The notes under the pieces: generated by a model | Told to the model about the DNA's origin: nothing | The model's input: only the letters and a program-made list of their open reading frames with translations | The model's database searches: none | Part shown: positions 24,501 through 37,900 of the stretch, one piece after another | Position numbering within the stretch: position 1 is the first letter of the stretch | How the letters are laid out: each line of letters begins with the position of its first letter | Program-made: the position numbers and the translations under genes | DNA from: Apostichopus japonicus | Lineage: Eukaryota; Echinodermata; Holothuroidea; Aspidochirotida; Stichopodidae | Reading direction: 5' to 3' | NCBI RefSeq assembly: GCF_037975245.1 | Contig: NC_092570.1 | Coordinates: 5,273,001 to 5,337,000, forward strand | DNA length: 64,000 nt

Positions 24501-27500
24501 ATTTACAGCACAACTTCTCCTCGCTATCAAATAGTGTACAGTAATGTCAGTCTGTGACATTAATGTTATGACAGATGTTTTAAACATCTTGGTACTTACC
24601 ACAAACAGAAGCACTGCCACACTTTGAAAGCAGATATATGTAGTGCTGTCTACTTTTCACTTAAGATAACCAATAATGATAATTATTCAAAAATGAGAAG
24701 GAAGGGGAAATAAATCTAAAAATGCTCTTGCAAGAACATAATTGTATTCAATCGTATATCCTTTTTTTTTCTTAAAAAAGCTCATGTTTGGAAGTGGACT
24801 GTTTTCTTCTTCATAAATCTGCCCTGAATTATTTTCTCATTTTCATGTGTATTCACGTTTCAGGTTTGTTATCCTGTGATAGACTCTCTGCTGGAAGATG
24901 TTCATGTATTTGACAGTATCTGTGAGACTGTTGAGGTTGTGTCCACCACGGAAGTAGCTTCATTGCAGGTAATACACTGATACGCAGGTTCTTCACCATC
25001 ATCCTTCCCCCTCCGCCTCCCCCCCCCCATCCAATCCTCTTTGTACATCCCCATCTGTTACCATCTCCCTTTCCCCAATTTTATCCTACCATTTTCCCTC
25101 CTCCCTTCTCTCACCTCCTCTGCCAAATCAAAGTATTAAAGACAAGACAAGGAAAACCAGGTGTTTGCTGAAAACCTTGCCTCCTTTTATAATAAGAAAC
25201 TACTCAGTGATCATCTACTGTGGAAGGAAAGTTGTTTTTTCATATGCTGAGCATTTTTTTACTTTTTTATTATAAATAGCATAGTCTAACATGGCATTAA
25301 AGTTTACCTTCCTTTAACCAAGTTTGGCATTTTAACTGTCCACATATATTTCTTGCCTTGAAAGAGATTTCGCTTCAATCTCATCTCCACCTGTGTAATA
25401 ATAATAAGTAATATTTATATAGCGCATAATCAGCAAAGCTGCTCAAAGCGCTTTACAAATGTAAAACCTAAAAACAAATAGTAACAAAAACCTAAATATT
25501 AAATATATAGAACCAATAAGGCATAAAATGTAAAAGCCTAGAGGAACAACATATAGTCCCAATAAATTCAGTAGTATGTAAATAGTTAAATAGCTTTAAA
25601 AAAAAAAAAAAAATGATTAAATCATAGTCAATGTTTAAATATAAATAAGTATGAGAAACTATAGTACAGTAAGACAATTGTTGTAAAAGCCTAACACAGA
25701 TAGTAATAAACACCCAATACTAAACGATAATAAATAGAACCCTAAACGCAGTAAAAAATAAAAAATGTTAAGAAGTAAGTAAATAGTTCCAAACGTAGGA
25801 TCTATGCCTGTGTAGATGATCTGTTTTTTCTCCATTCATTGACATCGTTTCAGGAACCTCTAGAAAGCTTTGTGATGGAGTGCGACAGCACCTTCGGTTG
25901 CGTCCACTGTAACGGTCGGCTGCTGGTCGCAACCCCTAAATGGTGGAGCCTCAGCGGCCAGGAGATGATGCTGTTATGCAGGTTTATACGCTCCTTACCG
26001 AAGAACTCGGCCAGCGACATTCCAGTGTATTTGCCGCACGCGAGCCCAAAGGTAACGATGAAACCTTTTGCACTCTGAAAACCTCTTCCCTGGAACAATG
26101 GCTATATGACAAAGGTGATCGGGCTGGAGGGTAGAGAATTTCATATGTATTTCACTCTTATTGAAACTCGGGCCAAAACTTACAGCATAGATGAGAGAGA
26201 CATAAGTGATACACATGAAGGATAATCGCAACAACAAAACAGTTTGTAAAACAAAACTGGTGAATCGTGTACCGTAAGTCCAAAATACACAATATTCGTA
26301 TGGGAAATCTCCATATCAGAATATTTTGTCCAAATTTGCGATATGGTTGTTTGAAGCTCAACTATTGTTGCTAGATGTTGCTGCAGCCATTCCAGAATGA
26401 AGTGTGCAGGAAATGACCTTTGACATTATATAGGATACATTTTCTACAAAAATGTTAGATGTTATATTTATTTTTTTTATGATTTTTTTTTTAATGTGTT
26501 TATCGTTTGGAATGCTCAGTGTCATGTGGTGAACTGACAATGGTATGGAAATTTCTCCTTCAATTGTTTAACAGATATCTTCATGTTATTTATAAATGCA
26601 AAACTTTCTTTTTAATGCTGACTTTAACAGTAATTCCTTCAGTTGAAGTATGGAGTTTTTACTATTTATTAATGTACTGTAGCGAAGCTAGTGAACAATT
26701 TCAATTTTCTTGCTGGATAGTCCCTCGTACAGTAATTGCATGTCAGATGCAATTTTAGTTAGACGAACCTTTTTTTTCCTTCGTAGTTGTTACTCATTAA
26801 GGATTACAGCAAAAATGTTGTTGCAGTTGTTAATGCAAGAATCTGAAAATTGGTTGAGATTTCCAATGTACATACAGTAATCTTTGATCAGTTGTCACTC
26901 AGCAGGGACATTTTCTAAAGAAGAAAAAAGAAGAAAAAGAAAAAAATGGTGGATATGACAAAATGGAAGGGACATGATGACATGAATATTCATGAAAATC
27001 AAACAGAATTACCCACCCACTTGGGACAATATTTATGTACTGTACTTTCATATCCTGCTTGAAAGCACTTGTACTGACAGTATGAGCAGTATGATTATTC
27101 TGTTTCTGTGGGATAAAGGTTAGGAACTGTTCATACTGCCAGTACAAGTGAATTTAAACATGATATGGGAGGACAGTATAGAGTGATATTAGTATTAGGA
27201 AATTGGCCCCAAGTGGTTGTAAAATTATCATTGAACAAATTTTCTTATTTAATTTCTTCTCTAGGTCCCTCACAGATTGATCAGTGTCCACTTACTGTCC
27301 GGTCTGGTGGTCAGCGTTCTATGCCTGGACGTTCCAACTCTTTCAACAGTGCAATCGAAGCTAATTGAAACCCATTGGTTACCCCACTTTGAAACTCTGA
27401 AGGGTTGCCTGCGTGCATCGGTCACTAACATTCCAAAGACCATTCCTATCGATCCTGGCATACTCGGGTAAGTTTATAACACTTTTTAAAATCATCTAAA

Positions 27501-30402
27501 TGAAGATATAATTGGTTAGAGAGAAAATAAATCTTAAATGTACTCATGTTCCATCTCCAGATATGATGTATCTGAATTTTAGCAATGTGAGATTCCTATT
27601 AAAAGCATTATTATCTAAGACGGATAGTTAATTAGAAGATGTAGTTTGCTTTCCACATTAAGTCAGCTTATATAAACTGGTTCAGCAGACCACCAGTGAA
27701 AGTAAACAAAATGTATGAGCAGCATCCTCTCCAATTCCCTCTCTAGCTCATCCATCACCCCCCCCCCCCCACCCCCACCAAAATACCTGCACATCTATAT
27801 TTATGGAAATGAAGTAGATCACCTTAACAGGAAAAAAACAGTAAGCAACCTTGCAAACAACCCCTATAGGTATTACTCTACAAAAACCTCCAGGAGTGTA
27901 CTTTTGAAAATGTCTACTAGTAATTTTCTTAGCATTCTACAGTTTTAAGGCAATACCTTTGAACTTGAAGGTATTATCTATCTCTCTCAGTTTCTTTCTC
28001 TTTTTATTGTACTAGTTTCCTTGTGATAAATACAGAACAACATAAGTGCATTTCATCGTGTGAACTACCGATCGTCGAAGGCAGTATGGCCGAAAGGAGG
28101 CCACTGACCGTTCAGAAGAGGAGACGTATCTTGACTTCATTCTACAGGAATACCGTGGGATCCATCTTCTCTGTAATTCACAGTCCTGAAAGAAAAGGTA
28201 CTTCACTAGATGATAAGTCATTTTTCACTATGTGGGGTTTTTATTCTGTTTTGTGAATCTTTGTTGAAAGAGGGACTCATTTGGTTTTATGTTAGAATTA
28301 TACAATTTCAGCTAAGATAATTTTTGCACCTAATTAAATAAAGCATTCTACCATGTTTTAAGGTGCATATGTGTGCCGATACAATGTGTACCTGGTGGCT
28401 TTAATGTATGCAAACAATATGCAAGAGTAGGCCACGCCTGTCATCTCTACATTTACTCTGCTCTGCAAGGCTAAGCTTTGTATAAATTTCTGTTCATGCA
28501 TAACATTCTCCTAAAGGAAGTGGAATTTCTCTCCTAGTTTTGAACGTGCGAGTTGCAACTGCAGTTGAAGGTGGCATAGCTTCCTTGATAATGTCCAGTT
28601 CAGTCATATCTGCTAGTAGCCACAATAAGTGAAACTAAAAAGGATTGAAAGCTAAGCATAAAAAATAAATGTTTTAAATTTCAGAGGTTAATTGACTGAA
28701 AAACATGTGTAATCTACTCCTTCCCCTGCAAGGAGAGGAGGGGGTGGAGGGAGGGGGGGTGAGGGGAGATTGGGCCTCTACAAATCTGTGCTAAGTTTAA
28801 TCTGATAATTTTTGTCCATGGTGAATGACTGCAGTCTGCTCTGAATTGTTGACTGGTGTCATCAGTTGGATCACCGAGCCATATCGACTATATGCCCCAG
28901 TCTGCTCCTTTCGTATGGCTCAATGCTGTTGTTAAAAGTCCAGTCTGAAAAAATCCATGATTTAACAAGTCGAATGTAACCTAAAATTACCTTGTTTATT
29001 TGTTGCTATGTATAAATGGAATATTTGTCAGATGGAATGGCAGTATTAGACTAAACTTGGATATCATGCATGAGATTGTTCTTCCTATTTCAACGATTAC
29101 CTAATCATCTTTCTGGTCCCGATAACTCTGCATCTCGTCGTTTCTTCTTAACCAGACCCGTCGGGGGATCGACCGTCGACATTTCTCCACGTTGCAGAGG
29201 AAACGTACATGAACGCTCTGGATCATAAGTGCTTTGCAATCAACTCTAAGGATTTCAGATTATTTGCCATCTTCTCATCTGCTGTCCCCCATCATGCAGT
29301 CAGGTTAGAATTAAAAAATAACCTCACCTCACCCTACCAAGCCAACCCCTACCCTGACCCCCAACATACCCTACCCCTACCATTCCCTTCCACAACATAG
29401 TAACCCCTTTGCTTCTTTACATCTATTCGGTGGTCTTTTGAATAATTAAATTATTTACGATCGACTGAAAGTTTTATATACAGCATTATGTCATATGTAA
29501 AAAATATTGATTTGTGATTGCTGAATACTTCCAACTTCTGATGATGTATATAATGTGACATGCATTGGAAAGCAAAGAACCACCCCCCTCCCCCCTCTCC
29601 CCTGTCCTGCTCTTACTAATCTTAAAACCCTTGAAAAAGGAAGGGTTAAGGACACACAATGTTTTGTTATGCTATTGTAAACTTGATTTATATTTACCTT
29701 TTCCTTATAATAATAAAATAAATACCATATATTAAAGTGGTGTTATCATGAAATAAAACATGCTCAAGAGCACTGTACAAAAGAACCAATACCTGGAATA
29801 TAAAATTACCAAACTTAAGAAAACCTAAAAGTAATAACAACAGCAGTAAAAGTAAAACATGCTCAAGAGCACTGTACAAAAGAACCAAAACCTGGAATAT
29901 AAAAATACCAAACTTAAGAAAACCTAAAAGTAATAACAACAGCAGTAAAAGTAAAAACATGATATAAGACAGGGTTATAAACCACAATAAAGAACATAAA
30001 AATATAAATATACATAAAAATGGGCACAGTAATGTGAATAAAACAATTTTATTGTGAATAAGATTAATGCCCATACTCAAGCCTATAAAGATAAGTTTTC
30101 AAATGCTTCTTCCAGAGTTTAGGACCTGCTGCACTGAAAGAACAATCTCCATATGTGACTTTGTTAGTATGAGGAATGACTAGAGAAAGATGACTTTGGG
30201 ACCGTAATGCCCTAGCTGGCGTGTAGTGTTTCACCCTAGAATATGTAGCGTTTTATCCTTGATTATGTGATTGACTTACTGCCAGGAAATTTTGGGTTAT
30301 AAATTATTTTCCTGTTTGCTTTCCAGGTATGTCAGCCTTCAATTCTTGGAGAATTTAAAGAAGGATAAGGCCTTCACAGATCTTAGAGAGAAGAAGAGTT
30401 AG
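21521..30402 (+). CDS. FUZ: Fuzzy planar cell polarity protein (CPLANE subunit), 10 exons
   Basis: Exons: 21521-21598, 22801-22922, 23479-23563, 24103-24171, 24864-24968, 25854-26051, 27265-27467, 28016-28197, 29156-29303, 30327-30402 (TAG). All GT-AG junctions are in phase; the product is 421 aa against 418 in human. Diagnostic stretches are GVPLFSRSSG near the start, YGVQMFAQN, the FHDSI junction, LRNIERLRRDLR, then DIPVYLPHASPKVPHRL, and ILGFLLVINTEQHKC. FUZ has longin-like domains. With Intu and Wdpcp it forms the CPLANE complex, and INTU-FUZ acts as an exchange factor for Rab23 in ciliogenesis, Hedgehog signalling and planar polarity. That role is family knowledge, not read from the sequence. 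Intron 1 holds a MITE; ATTAAA at 30880-30885 may be the poly(A) signal. It is convergent with GK5. Confidence 0.95.
22008..22528. mobile_element. MITE-like element in FUZ intron 1
   Basis: The ends are inverted repeats: AGTATAGTCAGTATTG at 22008-22023 and its exact complement at 22513-22528. A GAAGTTCGGACAC block also recurs in inverted orientation just inside (near 22048 and 22470), with another direct copy near 22250. The 118-codon frame in its interior has no known motif and I do not regard it as a gene. TA flanks would fit a Tc1/mariner-type insertion, but that is weak evidence. Confidence 0.7.
25395..25800. repeat. Interspersed A-rich repeat in FUZ intron 5
   Basis: It begins with TAATAATAATAAG and AATATTTATATAGCGCATAATCAG, then GCTCAAAGCGCTTTACAAA, a phrase typical of dispersed repeats in marine invertebrates. 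It continues as A-rich sequence with near repeats of CCTAAA and AATAAATA. I cannot assign the class. Confidence 0.45.
29745..29960. repeat. 99-bp tandem duplication in FUZ intron 9
   Basis: The phrase TGCTCAAGAGCACTGTACAA occurs at 29761 and 29860, with about 99 bp repeated twice almost perfectly. It lies in a larger dispersed repeat that continues to about 30200 (phrases about a 'GCTGCACTGAAAGAAC' block). A pseudo-ORF rich in Leu on the minus strand results from the repeated codons. Confidence 0.85.
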
Positions 30403-31499
30403 TCCGTTTCATTGGGATCCTCCTCTGCAATTGGACAGGTTGTTTAGTCTTGCGGTCTGATATATCCTTTCTTTCTCGACCGTCGTCATGGCAACTTTCG
30501 TTGCCCGATTTCCGAAGCATGTTCTGATTGTGGGCACTTCACAAGGAAAGATATGTTCCCGCTTCTACGTAAGGATATCGGCGATAAAAATTAAACAGAT
30601 TAATTACGGCACATCAGAGCCGTGTCCGAGGGAGGACAGTTTGTCACAGTAGTTTTGAAACGTACAAAAACGTTCATTCATCTTTGAAAGGATTCACACG
30701 TTTACGGATTCATCACACACTGCCAAAGCTCATTCAACGCATTGAAATTTTCATGTCAGCATTGAAGACTTATTTGGAAAGTGAAATGAGGAGAAACCAT
30801 CTCGAGTGGGCCGTCGGCCCGAATAATTCTACGAACCAGTCTGAAAAATGTAGACGTGATTTCAGCCAGGTTATCTATAATTAAAAATCTTTAATTTATG
30901 AATAGTTGTCTGACATTATTTGGGATTATGGAGATAATTGTTAGTGCTAATTCAAGTGAACTAAAAATGCCAGTGAAATCAACAGTAACATCATACACAA
31001 ATTGGAAGTACCATGTTTTCATCTTGAAACTCTTATATTAACTGTAAATGGAGGCTTCCAGCTGCCATTTGATATGTTATCAAATCCCATGATTCAGTAG
31101 AGGTTCCAAGGGCAAGTATGAAAAACATGGCACAAATATTTATGTAAAATATTTTAAGCAAGTATTTAAAGGGTGCAGTAGTGTACACTGGAATCTTCAA
31201 AACACAGCAGATATGTTGTCTGCCTTTCCTTTGTTTTGCAAGGATTGGGGAGAGGGGGTGGGTGGGGGTGGCATGGCCACTGTTGTCCTTTGGTTTTGTC
31301 TGTTCTTCCTTCACACCAGTTTATTTCCTTGTTAAAAGCTTTGCTAAATTTGTTTAGCTACCTGTTTCATAGTTGGTTAAGGTACTTGATTTCTTTTCAC
31401 ACAATATTCTCAAGTTGGAAAATATTCAACTGTCATTACATTGCTTATTTCCTTTTAAGATATATGTAATGAATGGATTTCTTTGATTACAAGAAGTCA

Positions 31500-31612
31500 G
31501 GAGAGGAGGGGTGGGGGGGGGGGAACAGTTGTCTGAGCAATTCTGTAATTATCGGCACCAGAGCAGTAGAAATAACACTAGTCTTTCACTTCCTCAACTT
31601 GTATTCAGTAAA
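31500..31612. repeat. Diverged direct repeat, copy 1 (copy 2 at about 33435-33547)
   Basis: The phrases GAGAGGAGGG, GAGCAATTCT and AATTATCGGCA, the AGTAGAAAT stretch and TTGTATTCAGTAA recur in the same order at about 33435-33547, roughly 1.93 kb downstream. The copies are about 80% alike by eye. Confidence 0.7.
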
Positions 31613-33122
31613 AACAAAAACCAAAATTATACTTATTCATGAATATATATTTCAGTTATATAATTTTGTTGAAATAATACTCTTCATATTCAATGATTGA
31701 CAATCAGATATTATTTATATGACAAGTTATTGTAAAGAGATGTACTTTTAAGAGATGTATTTTCTTGAAATTTCCAGCAGTCTTTAGGAGGGGATCCAGG
31801 GGTGTGTGAGGGTGTACACCTCCCCCCCCCCCTTCCCTCCCTTTTAACCCACACCAAAGAAAATATGAAAGTAGTTATTAGCACAACTGTGTGGGTTGAA
31901 TATGAATCAGAATGCACAAATTCACATCCCCCCCCCCAACAGTACAACCCTACAACAGTCTACTTCAAGGTACCCAGGACCACACACACCCTCCTTTCTA
32001 AAGTCCTGGATCTGCCCGTTATTCCAAGTATTCTATGTACTTCAAATTTAATTTTCTGGATTTAAAAAACAACTAGAGCTCTTTATTTACTTGTCTCAGA
32101 AAAGTAAGATTGTTTGGTGTTTACTTCCTGTTTTGGGGGTTTTATTTCCTGGGTCAGTGCAATATTTTATTGAAGAAATAATAACAATCTCAATAAATTA
32201 TAGAACAAACGTTTTTTTTGTTAGTTTCTCTTTCAACTAGTCGCAATTTCATACTGTTAGCTCAGTTAATGCCCATCTTTACTGATGCAACGCATTGTAG
32301 AAACACCTTTAATTTTTAACTACCTGCATCAGAGCGTCTTACATAACTGTGACATCTTTATCATTAAGTTTAACAGCTGTTAGGTTCTGAGAAAAGCTTG
32401 GAGACTTTTATAAAAACTGTTTGGCAAACTTCTACTCTTAGCATTATTTTATTTCTATTCATGTAAATTCTTTTCTAAGTCATGCAAAGCTTTAGCGGGA
32501 CAAAACTTGGGGCAACACTGATGACCCTAGTAACAAGTTGAGAGGCAGGATGGTTACCAGGCCTTTCATTTTTTTGATCAAAACCAAATTGAAATTGATT
32601 GAATCCAAAGAAAACAATAAAAAATTAATATAAAAATGGAATGTGCTTAATCAATGAGTTACAAATACTTGGGTAAAAATAGAATTACAAGAGAGGAATG
32701 TAAAATAGATTTGAAATGATGAGTTTTAAGAAACACAAGATGAATACTAGAAATTTAGATTCACTGGTGAAGGCTCTCAAACCCAAAGCTATTGCTAATC
32801 TCATTTCACATAATCATTAACAGGAAGGTAAAGAGGTGTTCTGGCCTCTTATTTAGATAATAAAAGACCAATCATACATCGGTGCCAGTAAACACAAATC
32901 TAATCATGTGGCTTTTCCCCTCAAAAGTTCCTTATTGATGTATACTATTACCCAAAGGTCAAACTTGCTTTAAAGATGTAAAAATTATCTCTTCCAAGGT
33001 TTTGACTCTCCAAACTTATGCACAGATATTCAGTGGTGTTGAAAAAAGTTAAAGTTGAAGGTTTACAGTCTTGTATGAGGCTAAAGCCTCCTCACACGAC
33101 TTTACAACTTAACCCCTAGTCA

Positions 33123-33425
33123 TTGGTAACTTGTCACACCCACACACCAAAGTGTGCACAATTCAATCAATCTCTCCTGGGGCACACAGTGCACCACAAC
33201 CATGTGTCCCCTGGGGGACTTCCCATAGGGTGCAGCCACAAACCGGCGCACGCAACTATATTTACAAGTTACCTCGCAGGTCCCCATTTATACACCTGGG
33301 TGAAGAGAGGCAATGGAGATAAAGCGCCTTGCCCAAGGACACAACGTAATGATCTGGCCAGGGCTCGAACCTGTAATCCTTAGATCACAAGTCCACTGCC
33401 TTAACCACTTGACCACAACGCCCCC
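33123..33425 (-). mobile_element. tRNA-derived SINE (family 1), minus strand
   Basis: Read on the minus strand, the head begins GTGGTCAAGTGGTTAAGGCA (tRNA A-box region) and continues to a B-box-like GGTTCGAGCCCTGGCC. It is followed by a body (ATCATTACGTTGTGTCC, then GGGCAAGGCGCTTTATCTC) that is shared with copies at 36075-36395 and 46909-47275. It is a retroposed element, not a functional tRNA gene. Confidence 0.85.
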
Positions 33426-34837
33426 ACGAAGATGTGAAGAGAGGAGGGTGGTGGGCAGAGGGTTCTCTGAGCAATTCTTTAATTATCGGCAACAAAGTAG
33501 TAGAAATTAAAACTAGTCTTCCAGTTCATCAATTTGTATTCAGTAATAGGTTTGTATTCTTTTCAAGGTTTTGACTCCCTAAAATTATACACAGATATTC
33601 AATAGTGTCAAACAATTAGACATCTTAATGAGGCAATATGTTTAAAAGGATGGCAGTGAAATGGAATGGAAGTTTGGATGGTATGAGTGACCATTATTTG
33701 AATTTCTAGCATATTTGGGGGCAGTTATGATGACTGTTTAACTGTCCATGATATACAACATTTCTAAAGATGGAATGTACTACCGAGGTGAGTAATACTT
33801 CAATGTCCTTACAGCCTAAACAATACACCTCCAAAGAGAAATATATACCAGAGAAGAAAATTGTCCACACCAGTCTAACGGCTGACTGTTTAGTGGTTTT
33901 CACTTTTTTTTTTTATCCAATTAGATCTTGTAGTACGTATTACAAGGAACTAAATACCTTTAAGTACATACCATACAGCAAGACTTTTCTTGACTGTTGT
34001 TTCACAGTGTGTATCACCTTATTATCAATGGGTATGTACCCAGACTGTGTTAGTTAGCATGACCTAGCCTGACACGATCCTACAAATTCATTATTCTTCC
34101 CTTTAATACTCTCTCAATTTATCTGCCAAAAAAACCTTTTACTGACTGTTTACCAGTGAGGAGGTGCAAAGTTGCCTGACCGTGGACGTATTTCCCGTTA
34201 GAAAATTCACGAGGTGTCAGAGCATAATATGGAAGACTATAACATGGACCATCTGTTAAACCAAGTATTTAACAATTATAATTAATAAATCTTAAATTAA
34301 GATAAAATATCTTCTTCCCATACATTGCTCATATTTCTGCATGCATTAGTACTTTTTTACTTCAAATAGAAACAAAAGCGTGATATATTTTGGCTATCCC
34401 CCTCGGACTAAAGGAGTTAAAAAATCGCCCCATACAGGACATCTTTACCGTGACATGGAAGCAGCCAGTTTTAAATTATCACATCATTATTTAAATACAC
34501 AAATAAACATCATTTGTGCAAGAAAACTTATATGCATAATTGTAGAAAATGAAAAAAGTTATCGTAAAAAGGCAAAAAATTCAACAACTTCAGGAAGAAG
34601 ATGATGCATCGAAAGACCTGAGAATATGTTTGGAAGTTAAGCATAGTTCAAAAATGAATAAAAGCATGACTTTAACACAGAAAAAAAATTAAAAAATGTG
34701 AATTTTCAAAATGATATAATTTGAGCATCTGAAAAGCACACGACTTTAGTTCACTTTATAGACGCTGATTCCTGTGCCTTGTATTGAAAATGGAACTCTG
34801 CCTTTGAACCTTAATTCTCTGAATATAAATGCGGTAC

Positions 34838-34843
34838 TTTATT
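34838..34843 (-). promoter_or_regulatory. Poly(A) signal for GK5
   Basis: TTTATT on the plus strand is AATAAA on the minus strand. It lies about 120 bp past the GK5 stop codon, a normal 3' UTR distance. Confidence 0.55.
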
Positions 34844-34964
34844 TTGAATGAAATTAATAACTCAACAAAACTTGATTTGTGCTCGTTTTGTCCATTATTT
34901 CATATTTGTTTTTATAAAATCTATTTGGGCAAATTGACGGGATACCCGAGAGTTATGGTAGGCA

Positions 34965-37900
34965 TCAGGAACTCTCCGAGTACCAGTCCAACGATCGATC
35001 TACTGCTTTCTCCCAAGCTTTGATCGTTACCCTGTAGTCTTCTTTCAAAGATTCCGAGTGGAAAGTTGTATCGATTGTTCTCAAGTTCTTTATCTCTTCT
35101 CTGTCTTTCCAAATCCCTTTAAAAAAAATATTTAAAAAAAAGTAGACATGATAGGAATGTGAGTTGAGTATATCTGTCTAACTTTTCATCTATTGATTTG
35201 ATATGTGCAATATATAAACTGTGATACCATGACAACAGGTTTGGATTTGCAGACAACAAGACTTTGATGGATCTAACTCCTGTTCTTGTTCTCTGATATC
35301 TGTGGTGCAAGTGAAGGGCTTATTGTCTGGACCATATTATAACAATTTGCATATCAATAAGTAACAATGTTGCTCATTTGTTTCGAAGGTTTCTTTCTCT
35401 CTCTCTCTGTTCTCATGATCATTCAACTTGTTTGAAGTTAGCAGACAATTACATACCAACTGTTAATCCGGCCATGAATGCTGCCCCCAGACAGGACATT
35501 TGAAGATTTCTTGGTCTCTCGACTGGACATTCCAACAAACCTGATATGAGATTGCAGATGAAGCTATTTCTGCTCACTCCTCCATCAATGCTGTCAAGAA
35601 CAATAACGATAAAATCTGTGCTATCACCTGTAATGTAATTTGTTGTAAGTAGGTTGTAAAGTGTGGTTTTGCTTTTCACTCTTTGCTTCTACCAGTTCTA
35701 TGGTGCAGTGGATATTAAAGGGAGGTCCTGGTTCGATTCCCTGGTCGGAAAAAGTAACGTGGGTCTTTCATCCACAAGAATTTGGTGCTTTTTTTTACCA
35801 TCTTAAATGGTATTCAAAATTTTCAAAATCCAAAATGAGCTAAAGAACCTGTCAATTTAGATAGCCACCTGACATCAACTATTGTGACAAGCCATTCCAC
35901 TTCTCTCATGTGCACGAGTGGCTTCTTAGCTTATCAAACTATCTACCTTCGAGGCTGATTATTATTCTCAATATTGTTTAAACAGTGTTGTTGTTAAACA
36001 GATAACCAGTTGTAGATGGGTTAGACAGCATTTTTGTAGTTTTTTCAATGTTATTTTATGTGGTTCATGTATAATGATAATAATAATATTGAGGATTTAT
36101 AAAGCGCAGACATATCCACCTATAACGGTGCTCAAGGCCCATCACTACAATAATACCATGGTAACGATAACCTGTCAAACATAGAGCCAAATCCTCCTCT
36201 TGGCAGCAGCTAAACAGCGCCCAACTGACAGTTTTAACTCACAGGTCCCCATTTATACACCTGGGTGAAGAGAGGCAATGGAGATAAAGTGCCTTGCTCA
36301 AGGACACAACTTAATGATCTGGCCAGGAATCGAACCTGCAAGCTTTAGATCACATGTCCACCGACTGCCTTAACCACATGATGACAATGCACTAAACATA
36401 TATAACCCTACACTGTACTAACAGCTTGTTAGGATTCTCAGTGATAGTCAAAGTATACACTTCACTGCTGTGGCTAACTATAGAGGACATTTCTAAGAGG
36501 ACACAGCTTAAAGAGACATAACAAGGGGACATTTCTGATGTATTTTACTGCTGGTTTACTTCACTCACAGCTTCTATACATACTACACAGTAGCAGACTA
36601 ACCAGTACATTCTACTTTTGTGGTTTATCCTAATTGCTGAACTACGGTCCATGTGTATATACTACACTGTACCTATCGATCTACACGTAATTTTGTAAAT
36701 TAATCATAATCATAATCATAATAACTGTGGCTCGCACATCATAGATTTCTCAACGACAGTCAAAGCATACAATTTTTCTGTAATTATTTCTAACCACCTA
36801 AACTTTCATTTCCATCTCAACATTTAACCAGCTGCCGTAAATCACCAGACAGAACAAATATAAAAACTGATTGATAACCAAATCTGTCCTCTTGAACAGA
36901 AATGGCTCAGTAGGTGACGAACCAGAATAGCATGAGTGAGAGAGAGCACTGCAGGAGAAAAATTGTGCTCGGATACTTGAGACTACAGGTGCGAGTCCTT
37001 TATTTACTTCCTGAAGAGAATTAACCTGGGTTTGCTCGATGGATCTCAAGCAGGAACGGTAGCAGAAGGCTGCGATTACCTCCTCGGCTCTTCAAGGGGG
37101 CCACTCGGGAATACATGGTAGAATTGCAACATACCTAGCAACTATTAAAATGTGATGCTTCCATAAAGCCACATAATTCTAAATTCCACAATAGTTTCCT
37201 AAGAGTTTACCTTTTCATTTCTTTATTTAACGTTTACCATGTGACTCACCATATGATCTGTTTTACGACTGTGCGACACTTATCCAATCCAAGCTTGTGC
37301 AACTGAACGACCCTGCAAAGACATAATGACCAAATCTGACTAGTAGAGAGTTTATAATAACACACAGAAATGTCAAAACTGACTTAGAAATTATAAACAA
37401 GCTTGAAAAGAGCAATGAGATTTATGGCTAGAACAGGACACAAAACAAGTGACCTCATAGTTACAAGCCCTGCATTCTACCAAACTGAGCTATTCTCTGC
37501 TTGGAGCAGCAGCTAGGAGCAGAAACCACAGTACCTTGCGTTTCAAACTCAGTAAACCCACAAAAGAAGCAGGCATGGGATTTCATGAGAAAGTTCAAAC
37601 TTTTTATGTAATACATACATATAATTAAATGAACCACCTTACCCCTGACTGGGCAATTACAAACTTAAAAACAGCAAAAAGAAATTACAAGCTTGAACAA
37701 TTAAGCGACTTCCATATGCTTTATTTGTGCAAAGAAATTTTCATCCTTTAATATCATCCAAATAAAGAGGCATCATTAATAGCATCCAAATAAAGAGGCA
37801 TCTTTAATGACATCCAAATAAAGAGGCATCTTTAATAGCATCAAAAAGGGACATCTTAAATAGCATCCAAAAAAGAGGCGTCTTTAATAGCATCCAAATA

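Larger units (their letters stand above)
30403..34964. other. Intergenic region between convergent FUZ and GK5
   Basis: It contains the 3' UTR of FUZ (to about 30890), C/G runs near 31510 and 31820, a SINE at 33123-33425 and two pairs of diverged direct repeats described separately. AATAAA for GK5 lies at 34838-34843 on the minus strand. No gene can be supported. Confidence 0.6.

Noticed and set aside
29694-30080. 128-codon Leu-rich minus-strand frame resembling a membrane protein
   Set aside because: It lies over a 99-bp tandem duplication in FUZ intron 9; the hydrophobic runs come from repeated TTATTACTTTT-type sequence.
33123-33425. tRNA gene (also at 35693, 36300, 43057 and 46911)
   Set aside because: A- and B-box-like blocks are present, but no acceptor stem closes and the sequences continue into shared SINE bodies and tails.
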